35,583 nt of DNA from an uncultured Schlesneria sp. (lineage in GTDB: Bacteria > Planctomycetota > Planctomycetia > Planctomycetales > Planctomycetaceae), in assembly GCA_903899985.1 (NCBI GenBank), contig CAIULL010000033.1, positions 1-35,583 of the forward strand, read 5' to 3'. The notes under the pieces are model-generated. The model searched no databases, was not told where the DNA came from, and saw nothing but the letters and a program-made list of their open reading frames with translations. Positions 18,001-27,014 of the stretch are shown here, one piece after another. Numbering within the stretch: position 1 is the first letter of the stretch; every line of letters begins with the position of its first letter. Both the position numbers and the translations under genes were made by a program.

Positions 18001-19579
18001 ACAGGCATTGGAATTGTTTGATAACATTCCGAAAATTCGTGGTCCTTTATCTGTTTTAGCAGCGATCGGACTTGACTACCTCACTCTCGGACAGCCGGCA
18101 CCAACGTTGTCCGGCGGAGAGGCCCAACGAGTTAAACTAGCTGCCGAACTGGCTCGACCGCAGTCAGGAAAAACGCTTTATCTTCTGGATGAACCAACCA
18201 CCGGATTACATTTTGATGACATTCGCAAACTGTTGAAGATTCTCAATAGCCTCGTCGATGCTGGAAATACGGTCGTCGTAATTGAACATAATCTCGACGT
18301 GATAAAGACGGTTGATTGGATTGTCGATCTGGGCCCACAAGCGGGTGCCGAAGGTGGTTGGATCGTTGCTGAAGGAACGCCTGAAGATGTCGCTCATCGC
18401 GCGATTAACCGCTTGAATTCGAATCTTGAAACTCGCCAATCAATTGGGGGCAAGCGAAAAAAAGCATCGTCCATCTCGCTTGCTGTTTCCGATGACTGCG
18501 ATCAGCAGGCAACGACGGCAGATCACCGTAGTTTTACGGGCGAAATTCTTGCAAAGGTTCTAGCGGAGGGAGGTCGCGGCGACCGCGAGACGTTTGACGC
18601 AGAAGCTGTTCGTAAGAAAAAAGCAGGTGACCTTGATCCGACAAAAATCGGCGCGGATGCCAAGATGCCATGGGAAGTCGATGGGCGAAAGTGGCATACG
18701 ATCGATGGGTTAGCGAACAATGGTAAATCGCGGCGATGGAAAGGTGCAATTCTCGCCCGTATCATCGATGAACTGGAATCGTCAGAGAAGTTCAACCCGA
18801 CGAACTGGAATGAACGCAGTACAGTTGAAGTGGCAGCCAAATCCAAAGGGGTTGGCTGGTTCCTGCATGCGTATACGGGTGACGAATGGTTGTTGACGTT
18901 AAAATTTCGCGTTCCCAAGCGAACCTTCACTGAAGCGACACTCATCAACGAACTTGGGCTCAAAGACGTAAATGATCTCGATGAAATCCCGGTCTATAAT
19001 CGTCAACCACGCGTTCGAATTCGTCCATCCACAAATGGGCCGTTTGAAGACGTTACGATTTCAATTGTCGATATTGCTGAGACCGAGACCGTAGCATTTC
19101 GAAGTTTTTTTGCGAGGTCCGTAAAATCGTTTGTTGATCGAACCAATCCCGAGTCACTGAATCTCGAAGATTTGACTCCTTGGAAAAAACTCGGTCGAAA
19201 ATGGCATTTCATGCGCAAGGGTTTTCTTCAGGGCGCGATTGGATGGGAGCCTATCGTGCTGGAAGAACTTGCGTCTCTTCTCAGCGAACTCCTTCCGTCG
19301 GCTGAAGTTGATTGGACGCAAAAGATTGTCGTGAACTATTCGATCGATAAAACCCCAAAAGCATCGCTCGTGACAAAGCGACCGTCGTCCTTAGAACTGG
19401 GAATCATCGTCAAATCGGGCACGGTCCAGTTGGGACAAATTTCAACCTTGGGAATCGATCGCGAAATCTCATCGCGCGACAACAGTGGATTCGATGTGAT
19501 TCGCCTGCGGTTTACTGACGTGGAACAGGTAAAGTCACTGGATTTGCGAAGGTTTTTGTCGGAGCAATGGAAACGATGA
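12002..19579 (+). CDS. uvrA: Tandem-fused excinuclease ABC subunit A (double UvrA) with duplicated C-terminal extension
   Basis: A 2525-residue protein, about 2.7 times the usual UvrA (~940), which detects DNA damage for nucleotide excision repair with UvrB and UvrC. It holds two complete UvrA units: residues 1 to about 1031 and about 1083-2187, joined by a Pro/Lys/Ser-rich linker. All four ATPase sites look intact: Walker A at 33, 737, 1114 (GPSGSGKSS) and 1847; LSGGE at 585, 926, 1641 and 2036; Walker B Asp at 611, 953, 1667 and 2063. The CxxC zinc-finger pairs are kept in both halves (CTHC/CADC, CEAC/CPVC, CESC/CSTC, CEAC/CDTC). Low-complexity inserts sit near residues 238-285, 1228-1248, 1477-1500, 1547-1581 and 1754-1817. 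Residues 2188-2525 form an unrecognised extension with GRKWH at 2228-2232 and 2398-2402. ATG 12002 is preferred to TTG 11996. A single chain could replace the UvrA dimer; that is inference. Confidence 0.95.
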   Translation: MPASDIVILGAREHNLRNISLTLPRNKLIVMTGVSGSGKSSLAFDTLYAEGQRRYVESLSSYARQFLGQMPKPEVDSITGLAPSISIQQKASGRNPRSTVGTITEIYDYLRVLFARVGTPNCYQCGRAITAQTREHILDNVLRLPEGTRYQVLAPLVQRQKGEFKDLFVDLLKRGFLRARVDGNVVQLTDDLKLDKQMKHTIDVVVDRLIAGKSPRARVAEAIETALNLAKRKLVIAREDDRDQAVVENQEVDSTESAQFTGKKSRVERKGASRSEKLQEVEVETQSTIPFEQLYSCDYACTHCGISYQQPSPQLFSFNSPQGMCADCQGLGIRYDFAIDRLVPDDSLTIQKGAIVVLGKLSSVGKWRKHILKGVARAIEIDLGLDEDSFFKTKWRDLSEAAKHLFLYGTGSRNITFAYRTGNGVWKRGGTYAGFIPELLEEYRKTRNPMRRVQLEKYMHETRCASCGGRRLNKEASSYRLTSRSAELALDERREAIERLNDPEKKARRVPSTNSKSTNTSLALSLPEVCALSTLAAWSFFDELELSDTGQFIASEALKEIRGRLGFLLRCGLDYLTLDRTAPTLSGGESQRIRLAGQIGCGLVGVVYILDEPSIGLHPRDNTMLLDSLKDLRDQGNTVIVVEHDDETMKAADHLVDFGPGPGVRGGEIVAEGSVDDIKNSKRSLTGAFLSGRRTIEVPKVRRPGNGLCIEIYGATHHNLRNVTARFPLGKFICVTGVSGSGKSSLVNDILWEVLNRDVNKGTGRPGECAKIAGLEHIDKAIDIDQSPIGRTPRSNPATYVKLFDLIRDLYTQLPESKLRGFKPGRFSFNVPGGRCEACEGNGSNKLEMDFLADIWVTCPVCQGKRFNKETLEVRFKGKSVNDVLQLDIQQALEHFEHQPKLMKSLQTLHDVGLDYIKLGQPSPTLSGGEAQRVKLAKELSKRSTGKTVYILDEPTTGLHFVDIEHLLRVLHGFVDAGNTVIVVEHNLDVIKTADWIIDLGPEGGSGGGRILVEGTPEEVMRCEESYTGKALRTVPGLVPAESGSPPKPKRKTAAINVSSVINSKPGSRWQTSVPLRQSTDGAETSIVVRGAAQHNLQHLNLNIPRDQMSVFCGPSGSGKSSLAMDTLYAEGQRRYVESLSSYARQFLGQMPKPRVDHIHGLQPSIAIEQKTVGHTPRSTVGTVTEIYDYLRILYARLGTQYCPDCEIPVKSQTIDDVIERLIELGNNVDSTSDQKTSEMNAASTPDSIRALVLAPQEVAVGQQYTKLWERLRDQGFRRVRINGATYLLEDVPDIDRKRKHNVEIVIDRITISRSTRSRLAESVELAFDLGKGLIRVAIVDDNREEKKWKILPFSLFRACESCGRGFEELAPHNFSFNSPLGWCSTCEGIGIQQGTNLAALVSDQTSSLLQGAVSAWPDPVKSPLFRLMLESMAKECDIPLNVPFSQLDPLQQRAVLFGTGDTWFPLAKSLVDQVSRPSKSKSKSSSVAASRPTSGGSVRFQYKGLYPAIEQAASLSYDHRMKLFGLVGDVPCSTCNGSRLRDDASFVKVGSQTKGTVDAEQITNRSNSITNSNGSASGKTLKQVCDLPLKDAFEFLRELKLTASQKRVGGDLLAEATSRLKFLIDVGLHYLTLGRTLPTLSGGETQRIRLAGQIGRALTGVLYVLDEPTIGLHPSDNGRLLTALVKLRDLGNTIVMVEHDRDVLKAADRLYDFGPAAGRFGGTITAQGTPREIQKSDLSLTGKYLSGREEIVVPKQRRMQRITVQQTSDVAKSRSKKVIKQTKALISEIGRVADIVDEAPLSLVSDQASYHTPPGGGWLELLGARQHNLRNVDLRIPLGTLTAITGVSGSGKSSLIDDTLARAIAQKLNRATAQPGPYDELNGLQFLSKIIVVDQQPLGTTPASNPATYTGVFEHIRELFSRMPEAKVRGFSATRFSFNRAGGRCEACEGNGQKLIEMHFLPDIWVECDTCRGKRYNAETLAVTYRGQSIADVLAMSIGQALELFDNIPKIRGPLSVLAAIGLDYLTLGQPAPTLSGGEAQRVKLAAELARPQSGKTLYLLDEPTTGLHFDDIRKLLKILNSLVDAGNTVVVIEHNLDVIKTVDWIVDLGPQAGAEGGWIVAEGTPEDVAHRAINRLNSNLETRQSIGGKRKKASSISLAVSDDCDQQATTADHRSFTGEILAKVLAEGGRGDRETFDAEAVRKKKAGDLDPTKIGADAKMPWEVDGRKWHTIDGLANNGKSRRWKGAILARIIDELESSEKFNPTNWNERSTVEVAAKSKGVGWFLHAYTGDEWLLTLKFRVPKRTFTEATLINELGLKDVNDLDEIPVYNRQPRVRIRPSTNGPFEDVTISIVDIAETETVAFRSFFARSVKSFVDRTNPESLNLEDLTPWKKLGRKWHFMRKGFLQGAIGWEPIVLEELASLLSELLPSAEVDWTQKIVVNYSIDKTPKASLVTKRPSSLELGIIVKSGTVQLGQISTLGIDREISSRDNSGFDVIRLRFTDVEQVKSLDLRRFLSEQWKR

Positions 19580-19651
19580 ATACGGTCGAACGCAAAGCCA
19601 ATCAGTTGGCGAAGTAGAAAGAGGGTTGCCAATTTCAACTTGAACCAGATT

Positions 19652-20425
19652 CTATTCCAGCAACCTTACAGTGCCAGCGTAGTGTTTTTCCAGGGCGAAT
19701 GCTGTTCTCAACAAGAGTGCCCCGTCTGAATCGATACCAGCACATACGCCGATGCTTTCCAGGTTCCCATTGATGATTTTCACGGGAAAACCAGAGAGGA
19801 CACATGCTCGCGACCAACGCTCAACAAGATTAATGGATCCGTCAACAACGTATTGCGTTAAGGTCTTCCACTCCTTCAGGAAGCTCACGAGAACATCCGT
19901 TCGGGAAAAAGTGTTTCCGCTTGCCGCGTCGGTCATCGAGGTCGCAATTTGCCTCATGTCTTCCGGAGCGCATTCAAAAGAGTTATTCACATTCAGACCA
20001 ATTCCTACGATCAGTCGATCCGGGGATCGATCGCACTGCTCGATCAGGATTCCACACACCTTTCTTCCTTGCAGCCAGACATCATTGGGCCATTTGAGAC
20101 CTACTGCCGAACCCGGAATAAACGACGATAACATCGTCGAGATCGCCAATCCGGTCACCAGGGAAAACCGCGGCCAGTCAACCGGAGTGAGTCCAATACT
20201 GGTCATGTCAACCACAACGGAAAACATAAGCGATCCATCGGAACCCCACCACCGATTTGTTCCACGGCCACGCCCCGAGACTTGTCGATCCGCTCCGATC
20301 AAATACGGAGTTGGTAGATTCGGCTGAATTGCGAGTAGCAAGGCCCGATCGTTCGTAGAATCAATTTCTTCAAACCATTCGACCTTTTTCAATTCGGTTT
20401 CGGCAAGCAAACGTGGGATATCCAT
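19652..20425 (-). CDS. birA: Biotin--[acetyl-CoA-carboxylase] ligase
   Basis: A 257-residue biotin protein ligase, which activates biotin to biotinyl-AMP and attaches it to the biotin carboxyl carrier protein of acetyl-CoA carboxylase. The catalytic domain shows IDSTND (residues 21-26), the biotinyl-AMP loop GRGRGTNRWW (51-60), KWPNDVW (111-117) with the active-site lysine, and GILIEQ (125-130). A short C-terminal domain ends in LRTAFALEKHYAGTVRLLE. There is no N-terminal helix-turn-helix, so it is the monofunctional ligase, not the bifunctional repressor. ATG at 20425 is preferred over a TTG four codons upstream; no strong Shine-Dalgarno is seen. It is convergent with uvrA and lies 152 bp downstream of the MBL-fold gene on the same strand. 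Confidence 0.92.
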   Translation of the reverse strand: MDIPRLLAETELKKVEWFEEIDSTNDRALLLAIQPNLPTPYLIGADRQVSGRGRGTNRWWGSDGSLMFSVVVDMTSIGLTPVDWPRFSLVTGLAISTMLSSFIPGSAVGLKWPNDVWLQGRKVCGILIEQCDRSPDRLIVGIGLNVNNSFECAPEDMRQIATSMTDAASGNTFSRTDVLVSFLKEWKTLTQYVVDGSINLVERWSRACVLSGFPVKIINGNLESIGVCAGIDSDGALLLRTAFALEKHYAGTVRLLE

Positions 20426-20577
20426 CACAATCGTCAAGAGCTTTCCATTGGAGTTCGTACCATCCTCAACGCGATGACGGAACTCCTTGTGCCGTGTTCA
20501 AGGCGTATGAAATCAACTCCCGTTTCGCCTTCAAAATTGTTGAAGTACTGTTTGCAACAGCAGCTGATTTCCACGGA

Positions 20578-21612
20578 TTATCTCGAATCAAATTTACGCA
20601 ACTTGCCGTCAGATCCAACTTGCACGGTATAACTTTCCCCATTTTTCGCAACAGAAGCCTTAATCCATTTTCCTTGACAATTTGCCGTTTCGGCAAGGTT
20701 TGCGATCTGATCGATCGGCGCCTGATCCTTTTCGTCGAGCCTCACATTTCGATGAAGCTGAAACATCGCCTGCAGGGATTTGACCCGATTCAGTGTCTTG
20801 ATAGTTTCCGGGTCGGCGCCTTTTGTCGGGCCGTTACAGCTGATACAGACGCGCGGATCAAGAGCCAGAACCATGACAGGATTATTGCTCACGTTTAATC
20901 CATGGTGAGTCGCCATAAATAGATCGATCTGCCCGATCGGGTTGTTCGGTGTCATTAACTTGGCCTCAGTATTCCAGGTTAAGTCGCCACAACAGAGAAA
21001 CTTGAATCGGCCATAAGTCAACAAAAGGCTGATGCTTTTCGCGTTGTCGGATGGGTCATCTGGCTGTGGCTTATACTCAGAAGCGAATGAGTTGGGTTCA
21101 CCCCGATTGGGGATGACTTCCCCGCTCGCCGTCGCAACTTGAGCTTTGATTGGTGTTGCCCCGACTTTGAGCGGTAAGTAATCGCCTGCTTTTAACGTTT
21201 TTGATCGGTTCTGACTGGCGGCTCGATACGGAGCGACCCGGTCAATAAACCCTGGATCTTCAACGAGTAATTCCGGAATTCCCCTGTCCCAGAAATTGAC
21301 GATTTTTAATTTTGCGGCAATTGCTGCGTGATTGCCAAAGTGGTCCAAGTGCCAGTGCGACACAACAGCGTGATCAAGATGTTCGAGCTTCGCAACGTTT
21401 TGAATGACGTCAAGAATCCGATCCCTGTCGCGACCTCCGTTATCAGGATAGCCCGAGTCAATCAGCATTGACTCCCCCTCGGGGGTAACGATCAACGTTG
21501 CCGCTCCACCTTCAACGTCCACAAAGTAGAGATCGAGCCTTCCATCTCCAATTCCGGCGAAAACAGACCCCGAAAATAAGCAAAGATATGTGGCGAGTGC
21601 GATTCTGTTCAT
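20578..21612 (-). CDS. Exported ComEC/Rec2-like metallo-beta-lactamase-fold protein
   Basis: A 344-residue MBL-fold hydrolase of the ComEC/Rec2-like type without membrane domains. A signal peptide is evident (MNRIALATYLCLFSGSVFA, likely cleaved after residue 19). Metal-binding motif HWHLDH is at residues 86-91, preceded by LIDSGYPDNGG; later ligands appear in LCCGDLTW and ATHHGLN. Family members are typically dinuclear zinc hydrolases; in ComEC this domain is proposed to degrade one DNA strand during uptake, but standalone secreted copies may act on other substrates. The start at 21612 has AAGG about 8 bases upstream and is the start that exposes the signal peptide. It lies between the nucleotide-sugar enzyme and birA genes, all on the minus strand, with gaps of about 150-170 bp. 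Confidence 0.87.
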   Translation of the reverse strand: MNRIALATYLCLFSGSVFAGIGDGRLDLYFVDVEGGAATLIVTPEGESMLIDSGYPDNGGRDRDRILDVIQNVAKLEHLDHAVVSHWHLDHFGNHAAIAAKLKIVNFWDRGIPELLVEDPGFIDRVAPYRAASQNRSKTLKAGDYLPLKVGATPIKAQVATASGEVIPNRGEPNSFASEYKPQPDDPSDNAKSISLLLTYGRFKFLCCGDLTWNTEAKLMTPNNPIGQIDLFMATHHGLNVSNNPVMVLALDPRVCISCNGPTKGADPETIKTLNRVKSLQAMFQLHRNVRLDEKDQAPIDQIANLAETANCQGKWIKASVAKNGESYTVQVGSDGKLRKFDSR

Positions 21613-21778
21613 CTTGCGGCCTTGTGTGTATGGGTAGGATAACACTCAAAGCAACATACCGCCGAAGGGAATTCATCTCTACTGAATTGATCGGAATTCT
21701 GCCCTGTGAATCAATTTGAAAAGAGGTCCTTCACCAATCGAGTGCCATCGCCCCTATGTCGAATCGCAATATTGATCG

Positions 21779-23656
21779 TCACGCAACTTTTCTCGTTGGA
21801 GCTTCGACCGGATGAAATGGACGAATCATCGGAGTCGAAACGTCCTCATTGACGTATTCGGAGATGACGCTGCGGATTGCGTCTCGCGCTTCGGCTGCAC
21901 TTCCACGAGACGCTCGCTCCAGATCTACGATGTGCCGTTTAATTGTCGTTGGAGAAATCGGTTCTCGATCGGCACAAAAGATCTTCTCGTGAATTTTCTT
22001 GGCGGTCTTTTCATTGCCGTAAAAGAGTTCTTCATACATTTTTTCACCCGGCCTGAGGCCAGTGAACACAATGTCAATGTCTTCGGGATAACGTAGCCCG
22101 GAAAGACCAATCATATCTCGGGCGAGATCGACAATCTTAACTGGTTCACCCATATCAAGAATCAATACCTGTCCATTGTCTCCAATCGCTCCCGCTTGCA
22201 GGACGAGTTGCACAGCTTCAGGGATTGTCATGAAGAAGCGAGTCATATCTGGATGAGTGACCGTGATCGGTCCTCCTTCGAGGATTTGACGGCGGAATGT
22301 CGGTACGACGCTCCCAGCAGAGTTCAAGACATTTCCGAATCGAACAGTGATGAATTTGGTCTTCGATTTCGTCGCAACGGCTTGCAAATACTTCTCACCG
22401 ACAAGTTTAGTTGAGCCCATAATGCTCGTTGGACGAACCGCTTTGTCCGTCGAAATCATTACGAATCGTTCGACGCCGAATCGGTCTGCCAAGTCAACAA
22501 TCGATTTTGTTCCCAACACATTATTGCGGATTGCAATTTGAACATTGTGTTCCATCAATGGCACATGTTTGTACGCGGCGGCATGGAAAACCAGATCGGG
22601 AAGATATTCGCCGAAGACTCGTCCCAGCGTTACCTGATCATTAACGTCAGAAATCACATAGACCAGATTAACGTTCGCAATTTTACGCGCGATAAGTTCC
22701 TGCTCGATCTGAAACATACCAAATTCAGACTGATCTACCAGAATTAGTGTTTTTGGCTTGAGATCGACGATCTGACGGCAGCACTCCGACCCAATGCTGC
22801 CCGCAGCTCCGGTCACAAGGACCGTTTTGTCTGCAATGCAATCGATGATACTTGCCAGATCCAGTTGTGTTGGCTCGCGTCGTAATAGATCGGAAATGGT
22901 GACATCACGAATCGTCAGTTTTACCCGACCGGCCACAATTTCGTTGACGTCAGGAATCACGCGAGCCGTGAGGCCGTGTTCCTGGCAAACTTGATGTAGT
23001 TCCCGCACGATTTGTCCGGGTATCCCATTGGGAATCAGTAAGTGGCTGGCGCTGAATCGATCAGCGATCCTTGAAACGCCGTGAGTCGACGTTACAACCG
23101 GCACCCCGCCGATCAATGATTTGGCTGCGACTCCAGACAGATCGACAAGCGCGACAACCTTATACTCAGATTTCGCCGACTGAAGAGCGCGTAAGATGGC
23201 AATCGACTTCGCGTCGGCACCGAAGACCAACGCCCTTAGTTTCTTCGGCTGGGTTCGTTGGTAATGAGCACTCTCAAGGGCCATACGAACTGTGGCTCGC
23301 AGAAGACCCGTGGCGAGAATTGTCAGTAACCAGTCGATCGCGATTACAGAACGTGGCAAGTTATTGCCAAATCCTTTGGACAAATGAATGGCCAACAAAA
23401 TCACGGAACTCAAACTTGCTGTTGAAACGATCGACGCGACATCATTCATCGTCGTATATCGATGTCGTCGTCTCCATTCCCGCGTCACGGTAAAGATCGA
23501 CGCCTTTATCAGTAAGGCGAGCGGCATTGATTCCATCAATCGACCTGTCAGGTCTGCATCGATTTCCAGGTCGAAACGAAGCACGAAGGCTGCCGTCAAC
23601 GACAAGGCATAAAGCGCGAGATACACCGGTAGCGTGGTGAAGAGTCGATACTTCAT
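21779..23656 (-). CDS. Membrane-bound UDP-sugar dehydratase/epimerase (PglF/WbpM/CapD class)
   Basis: A 625-residue polysaccharide biosynthesis protein. Residues 1 to about 130 hold four predicted membrane helices. Residues ~140-235 form a first Rossmann-like CoA-binding domain (LRALVFGADAKS). The catalytic extended short-chain dehydrogenase domain follows, with the NAD(P) motif TGAAGSIGS at 282-290. The active site reads STDKAVRPTSIMGSTK: Ser/Thr402-403, Met413 and Lys417, i.e. the Ser-Met-Lys triad known from WbpM-type 4,6-dehydratases in place of Ser-Tyr-Lys. RPGEKMYEELF near the C-terminus is also class-typical. Such enzymes start synthesis of rare amino sugars for O-antigen, capsule or glycoproteins. 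ATG 23656 is preferred; TTG 23680 would add eight residues. No glycosyltransferase cluster surrounds it. Confidence 0.93.
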   Translation of the reverse strand: MKYRLFTTLPVYLALYALSLTAAFVLRFDLEIDADLTGRLMESMPLALLIKASIFTVTREWRRRHRYTTMNDVASIVSTASLSSVILLAIHLSKGFGNNLPRSVIAIDWLLTILATGLLRATVRMALESAHYQRTQPKKLRALVFGADAKSIAILRALQSAKSEYKVVALVDLSGVAAKSLIGGVPVVTSTHGVSRIADRFSASHLLIPNGIPGQIVRELHQVCQEHGLTARVIPDVNEIVAGRVKLTIRDVTISDLLRREPTQLDLASIIDCIADKTVLVTGAAGSIGSECCRQIVDLKPKTLILVDQSEFGMFQIEQELIARKIANVNLVYVISDVNDQVTLGRVFGEYLPDLVFHAAAYKHVPLMEHNVQIAIRNNVLGTKSIVDLADRFGVERFVMISTDKAVRPTSIMGSTKLVGEKYLQAVATKSKTKFITVRFGNVLNSAGSVVPTFRRQILEGGPITVTHPDMTRFFMTIPEAVQLVLQAGAIGDNGQVLILDMGEPVKIVDLARDMIGLSGLRYPEDIDIVFTGLRPGEKMYEELFYGNEKTAKKIHEKIFCADREPISPTTIKRHIVDLERASRGSAAEARDAIRSVISEYVNEDVSTPMIRPFHPVEAPTRKVA

Positions 23657-23872
23657 CGAGGGGCACTCTTTTGATTGCAAATTACGAAGGGAGATAACCG
23701 AGTCCGAATGCCGTGACCAAACTAGTCATTTGAAAGACTTGTGTCAGAGACCACCCGGACAAAACCGATGAAACGAAATTCCGAAATGAATTGAGACAGG
23801 GAGGCGCGTGGTATATTCGATTTTGAAAATTGTGTCCAGACGGGTCTTCTATCTGATGTTACGACGCTTTTA

Positions 23873-25003
23873 TCACTTCACAAAACCTCCAACTGGTTGA
23901 ACCCAGATCGTCGGGGAGCTGATTTTTCCGAGCGACTCAATTCGGTGAGGATCTTGCGAAATAATAAATCTGAGCCGATCAGCAAGACGAAAGCCGGCTA
24001 GTACGATGCGGCGCTCGGCAAGTGCATGCACATGGTCAATCCACTGTTGCGACATTGCTGGAACGCTTTCAGCCGTCAATTCGTGCGATTCGACCCGAGA
24101 AGAGAGCGCATAGTGAAGGTGCCCATCTTGATAGATGATCTCCTTTGCCGCCTGATAGCTCTCTTCTGCAAATTCCCAGGCCAGCCTTCTTCGCGTGAAT
24201 TCGGGCAGGCGCGAAACGTAAAGCCGTGGGTCGTGTGACAATCGCTCCGCTAATTGAACGACTTTCTCGTACCGCGGATTTGTTCCCAGCAGGTCATCAC
24301 ACACCGCATGCAGGTTTCTTGGTGTTGATATGTGATTAACACGAATTGACAGTTTGTTGCCACCGTCGTCCCCGTGTTCAAGCACTGGAATTCGAGGCTC
24401 GACAAACGTCGTCACATGAAGAGGTTGATGGATGTCTCCCATCAAATGAAAGAGCCAGCAGAGACGTACAGCGCGGATTTCCGCAGGATTCAATTCGCGT
24501 TCTGGTTCAGAAAACTCACGCTCGCGCCCGCGAACAATAAGATAGGAATGGTCCAGTTGTTCAATGATGTTGGTCTGGTCTACTGGATTTGATGGTGCAG
24601 GATGATGCGGCAACGGGTGGCGGGGAAGCGCCGTTTCTTGCTGTCCGGCTCGATATTCGAAGTTGGCATAGTGCCAAGTCGGATGGTGATACCGGTAAAC
24701 GGGATGTGATGACACAGGTTCTCGATGATGGTCTCGAGGCGGGCGAACGTTATCAGGCCAGGTCGCCGCCTTGAGAAACAGCCATTCTTCGACCTTGGCT
24801 TGTGACGGACGGTCCTTTAGCAGCAACTCATTAAGTTGAGGATGATGCCTCAGGATTGCCAAAATTGCCGCCCGCTCTGAATCACTCAATTTTTCGTAGG
24901 CAATCCGCGCTACTACCATGTGCCCAACGTCGTTCCAACCCCAGATCGGACTGCCCGAAAACGTTAAAAAGCATAGAAATATCAACGATTGAATTCGCTT
25001 CAT
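23873..25003 (-). CDS. Exported S1/P1-type nuclease
   Basis: A 376-residue S1/P1 nuclease, a three-zinc enzyme cutting single-stranded nucleic acids and removing 3'-phosphates. The signal peptide (MKRIQSLIFLCFLTFSGSPIWG) is cleaved just before Trp23, whose free N-terminus is the first zinc ligand; His28 follows with the family W-x4-H spacing. Other expected ligands are in TWPDNVR, WHYANF, FHLMGDIHQPLH and NLHAVCDD. The last motif is usually NLHxxWD; here Cys replaces Trp, while the His and Asp ligands are kept. A His/Pro-rich insert (about residues 95-140) enlarges the protein over the usual ~270. The start at 25003 has AAAGGA about 8 bases upstream. It is a single minus-strand gene, divergent from hisF. 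Confidence 0.92.
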   Translation of the reverse strand: MKRIQSLIFLCFLTFSGSPIWGWNDVGHMVVARIAYEKLSDSERAAILAILRHHPQLNELLLKDRPSQAKVEEWLFLKAATWPDNVRPPRDHHREPVSSHPVYRYHHPTWHYANFEYRAGQQETALPRHPLPHHPAPSNPVDQTNIIEQLDHSYLIVRGREREFSEPERELNPAEIRAVRLCWLFHLMGDIHQPLHVTTFVEPRIPVLEHGDDGGNKLSIRVNHISTPRNLHAVCDDLLGTNPRYEKVVQLAERLSHDPRLYVSRLPEFTRRRLAWEFAEESYQAAKEIIYQDGHLHYALSSRVESHELTAESVPAMSQQWIDHVHALAERRIVLAGFRLADRLRFIISQDPHRIESLGKISSPTIWVQPVGGFVK

Positions 25004-25220
25004 GACAGAATCCTTTCCGTCGAGTTGCTTTTCTTAGAAATCAGGTTACGAACCGAAAAATGGACGTGATGCGTCGGTCGACGATATCGTCCGTCATATG
25101 ATTGAAATGAAATGTAATGTAAGCAGAGCAATTTGAGCGATTCTCGACAAGATGAGTATTTTGATTCGACCTTTGCGATCGATTAAGTCCTAAAAATCCA
25201 AACGGATTCGCCAATTCGAT

Positions 25221-25248
25221 TTGACGTTTTCAGGTTGCTTGCTTTAGA
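25221..25248 (+). promoter_or_regulatory. Candidate hisF promoter
   Basis: TTGACG at 25221-25226 and TTTAGA at 25243-25248 with 16-bp spacing, 52 bases before the hisF ATG. The -35 matches sigma-70 well, the -10 poorly (3 of 6). It lies in the 297-bp gap between the divergent nuclease and hisF genes, in which I see no gene. Confidence 0.22.
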
Positions 25249-25300
25249 GTCGAGGTTTCAGCGTTACCGTAACTTAATTATTTGGATGACTTCACAACCT

Positions 25301-26089
25301 ATGCTTGCCAAACGAATAATTCCATGCCTTGACGTCCATGCGGGGCGAGTCGTTAAAGGGGTGAATTTCCTTAATCTCCGCGACGCAGGCGATCCGGTAC
25401 AGGTTGCGGCACGCTATGAGGAAGACGGTGCCGATGAACTTGTTTTCCTTGATATCACAGCCAGTCATGAACAACGTGGAATCATTCTGGATGTCGTTCG
25501 ACGCACGTCGGAAGTCTGTTTTATGCCTTTGACCGTGGGCGGAGGCATTCGAACCATCGAAGACATCCGAATGCTTCTGAACGCAGGCTGCGACAAAGTC
25601 TCGATTAACTCCGCTGCCGTCAAGAATCCGGCTTTTGTACGCGAAGCCGCATTAAAGTTCGGAAGCCAATGTATCGTCGTAAATATCGATCCCAAGCGTG
25701 TACAGCGTGATGGCCGTGAAGTTTGGGAAGTGCATGTCAACGGCGGTCGAGTTCCAACCGGCTTGGAAGCGGTAGCCTGGGCCAAAGAAGTCGAACGCCT
25801 TGGTGCTGGAGAGATCGTATTGACGTCAATGGATGCGGATGGGACACAAGACGGTTATGACGTGCCGATCACCCGAGCAGTAGCTGACGCCGTTCAAATC
25901 CCAGTTGTCGCTAGCGGTGGTGCCGGGAATCCTGAACATCTTAGAACAATTTTTTCAGATGGGCATGCCAGCGCCGCACTTGCAGCAAGTATTTTTCATT
26001 ACGGAACTCACCCGATTGGTGTGACAAAGGCCTATCTTGCGGAAAGAGGCATTCCGATTCGGTTCAATACGTTGGAAGAACGAGAATGA
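25301..26089 (+). CDS. hisF: Imidazole glycerol phosphate synthase, cyclase subunit
   Basis: A 262-residue TIM-barrel enzyme that uses ammonia from HisH to convert PRFAR into imidazole glycerol phosphate and AICAR, a step shared by histidine synthesis and purine recycling. It opens [12 protein letters not shown] with catalytic Asp11, and the second catalytic aspartate is Asp130 in IVVNIDPKR, both at canonical positions. Phosphate-binding motifs are LTVGGGIRT and [22 protein letters not shown] is also typical. The length is slightly above the usual 252-258. The start at 25301 is set by homology; an in-frame ATG five codons upstream and a longer open frame exist, and no strong Shine-Dalgarno is visible. 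hisH and other his genes are absent here, so hisF is separated from any his operon. Confidence 0.96.
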   Translation: MLAKRIIPCLDVHAGRVVKGVNFLNLRDAGDPVQVAARYEEDGADELVFLDITASHEQRGIILDVVRRTSEVCFMPLTVGGGIRTIEDIRMLLNAGCDKVSINSAAVKNPAFVREAALKFGSQCIVVNIDPKRVQRDGREVWEVHVNGGRVPTGLEAVAWAKEVERLGAGEIVLTSMDADGTQDGYDVPITRAVADAVQIPVVASGGAGNPEHLRTIFSDGHASAALAASIFHYGTHPIGVTKAYLAERGIPIRFNTLEERE

Positions 26090-26191
26090 AATTTGAATCG
26101 CCTAATGGAACTTGAGCGATGAGCTCGATTTTTCGCAAAAACCTCATTCCGCAGATGAGCATTTTATTCACATCGTACGAAAGGAATTTGG

Positions 26192-26956
26192 CTACTGAGG
26201 CAAATCCCAGGTTTCCGCTTGCAATTGCGAGAGATAAGCTTTCTCCGTGAGATCAAAGTGAAGGGGCGTGATTGTAATATCTCCTTCTTGAAGTTGTTTG
26301 ACGTCGGTTCCTTCGTCCAGCAAATGACTGCGAATCGGGTTCAATCCACTCCAGTAATAGCTTCGGCCACGTGGATCGACCCTTTTTTCGATTTCTTCTG
26401 CCACACGATTGACCCCTATTGCGACGAATTTTACGCTTCTCGGCCATCCCTTTTTCGGCGGAGGGAAATTGATATTCCACAATTGACCTGGTTTGGTTTT
26501 CGGGAGCAGTTTTTGACAGATCGGTATCGCCCGGCGGGACGTCGCAGCAAAATCAGGTGGTCCATCCATCCACTGCGACAACGCAAAGGAAGGGATGCCA
26601 AAGAACGCTCCTTCGATCGCTGCCGCGACGGTCCCAGAGTAAAGCACGTTGATACCGATATTTGCTCCTGCATTAAGGCCACTCACGATCACATCCGGCT
26701 TCGATTGGCAGAATTCCAGCACACCCAACTTGACACAATCAGCCGGACTTCCCTCCAGTTTCCAACCGAAAAACTCGCCATTCTTGTATTCTTTATGTGC
26801 CACAAGCGGGTGCAAGTACGTAATCGAATGACCGACGCCACTTTGTTCGACCGCAGGAGCCACAACGGTAACATCGCCCCATTGACATAATTCTGCATGA
26901 AGCGCATGAAGACTTGGAGCATGAATCCCATCGTCGTTGACAAGCAAGATTTGCAT
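26192..26956 (-). CDS. surE: 5'-nucleotidase SurE
   Basis: A 254-residue SurE, a metal-dependent 5'/3'-nucleotidase and exopolyphosphatase linked in other bacteria to stationary-phase survival. All four metal ligands are present at canonical positions: Asp8 and Asp9 (LVNDDG), Ser39 (EQSGVGHSIT) and Asn95 (SGLNAGANIG). YSGTVAAAIEGAFFGIPSFALS is the usual dimer/active-site block. The length is typical. The start at 26956 gives the canonical N-terminus MQILLVNDDGI. It is convergent with hisF (102 bp) and divergent from the GT-C-like gene (58 bp between start codons), so those two promoters must overlap. In proteobacteria surE often neighbours pcm and rpoS; neither is here. Confidence 0.96.
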   Translation of the reverse strand: MQILLVNDDGIHAPSLHALHAELCQWGDVTVVAPAVEQSGVGHSITYLHPLVAHKEYKNGEFFGWKLEGSPADCVKLGVLEFCQSKPDVIVSGLNAGANIGINVLYSGTVAAAIEGAFFGIPSFALSQWMDGPPDFAATSRRAIPICQKLLPKTKPGQLWNINFPPPKKGWPRSVKFVAIGVNRVAEEIEKRVDPRGRSYYWSGLNPIRSHLLDEGTDVKQLQEGDITITPLHFDLTEKAYLSQLQAETWDLPQ

Positions 26957-27014
26957 AAAAGAGTTTCTTTAACATGTACGAAGAAAACAAAAGACGAACA
27001 GCAAAGATTAAGCC

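Noticed and set aside
19597-19610. Hairpin GCCAA-TCAG-TTGGC after uvrA as a terminator
   Set aside because: A five-base stem without a T tract is too weak to call, although its position in the convergent uvrA/birA gap is suggestive.
19752-20327. Plus-strand ORF of about 190 codons opposite birA
   Set aside because: The minus-strand frame carries all biotin ligase motifs; this one is its shadow.
26219-26890. Plus-strand ORF of about 220 codons opposite surE
   Set aside because: SurE metal ligands are intact on the minus strand; the antisense frame has no family match.
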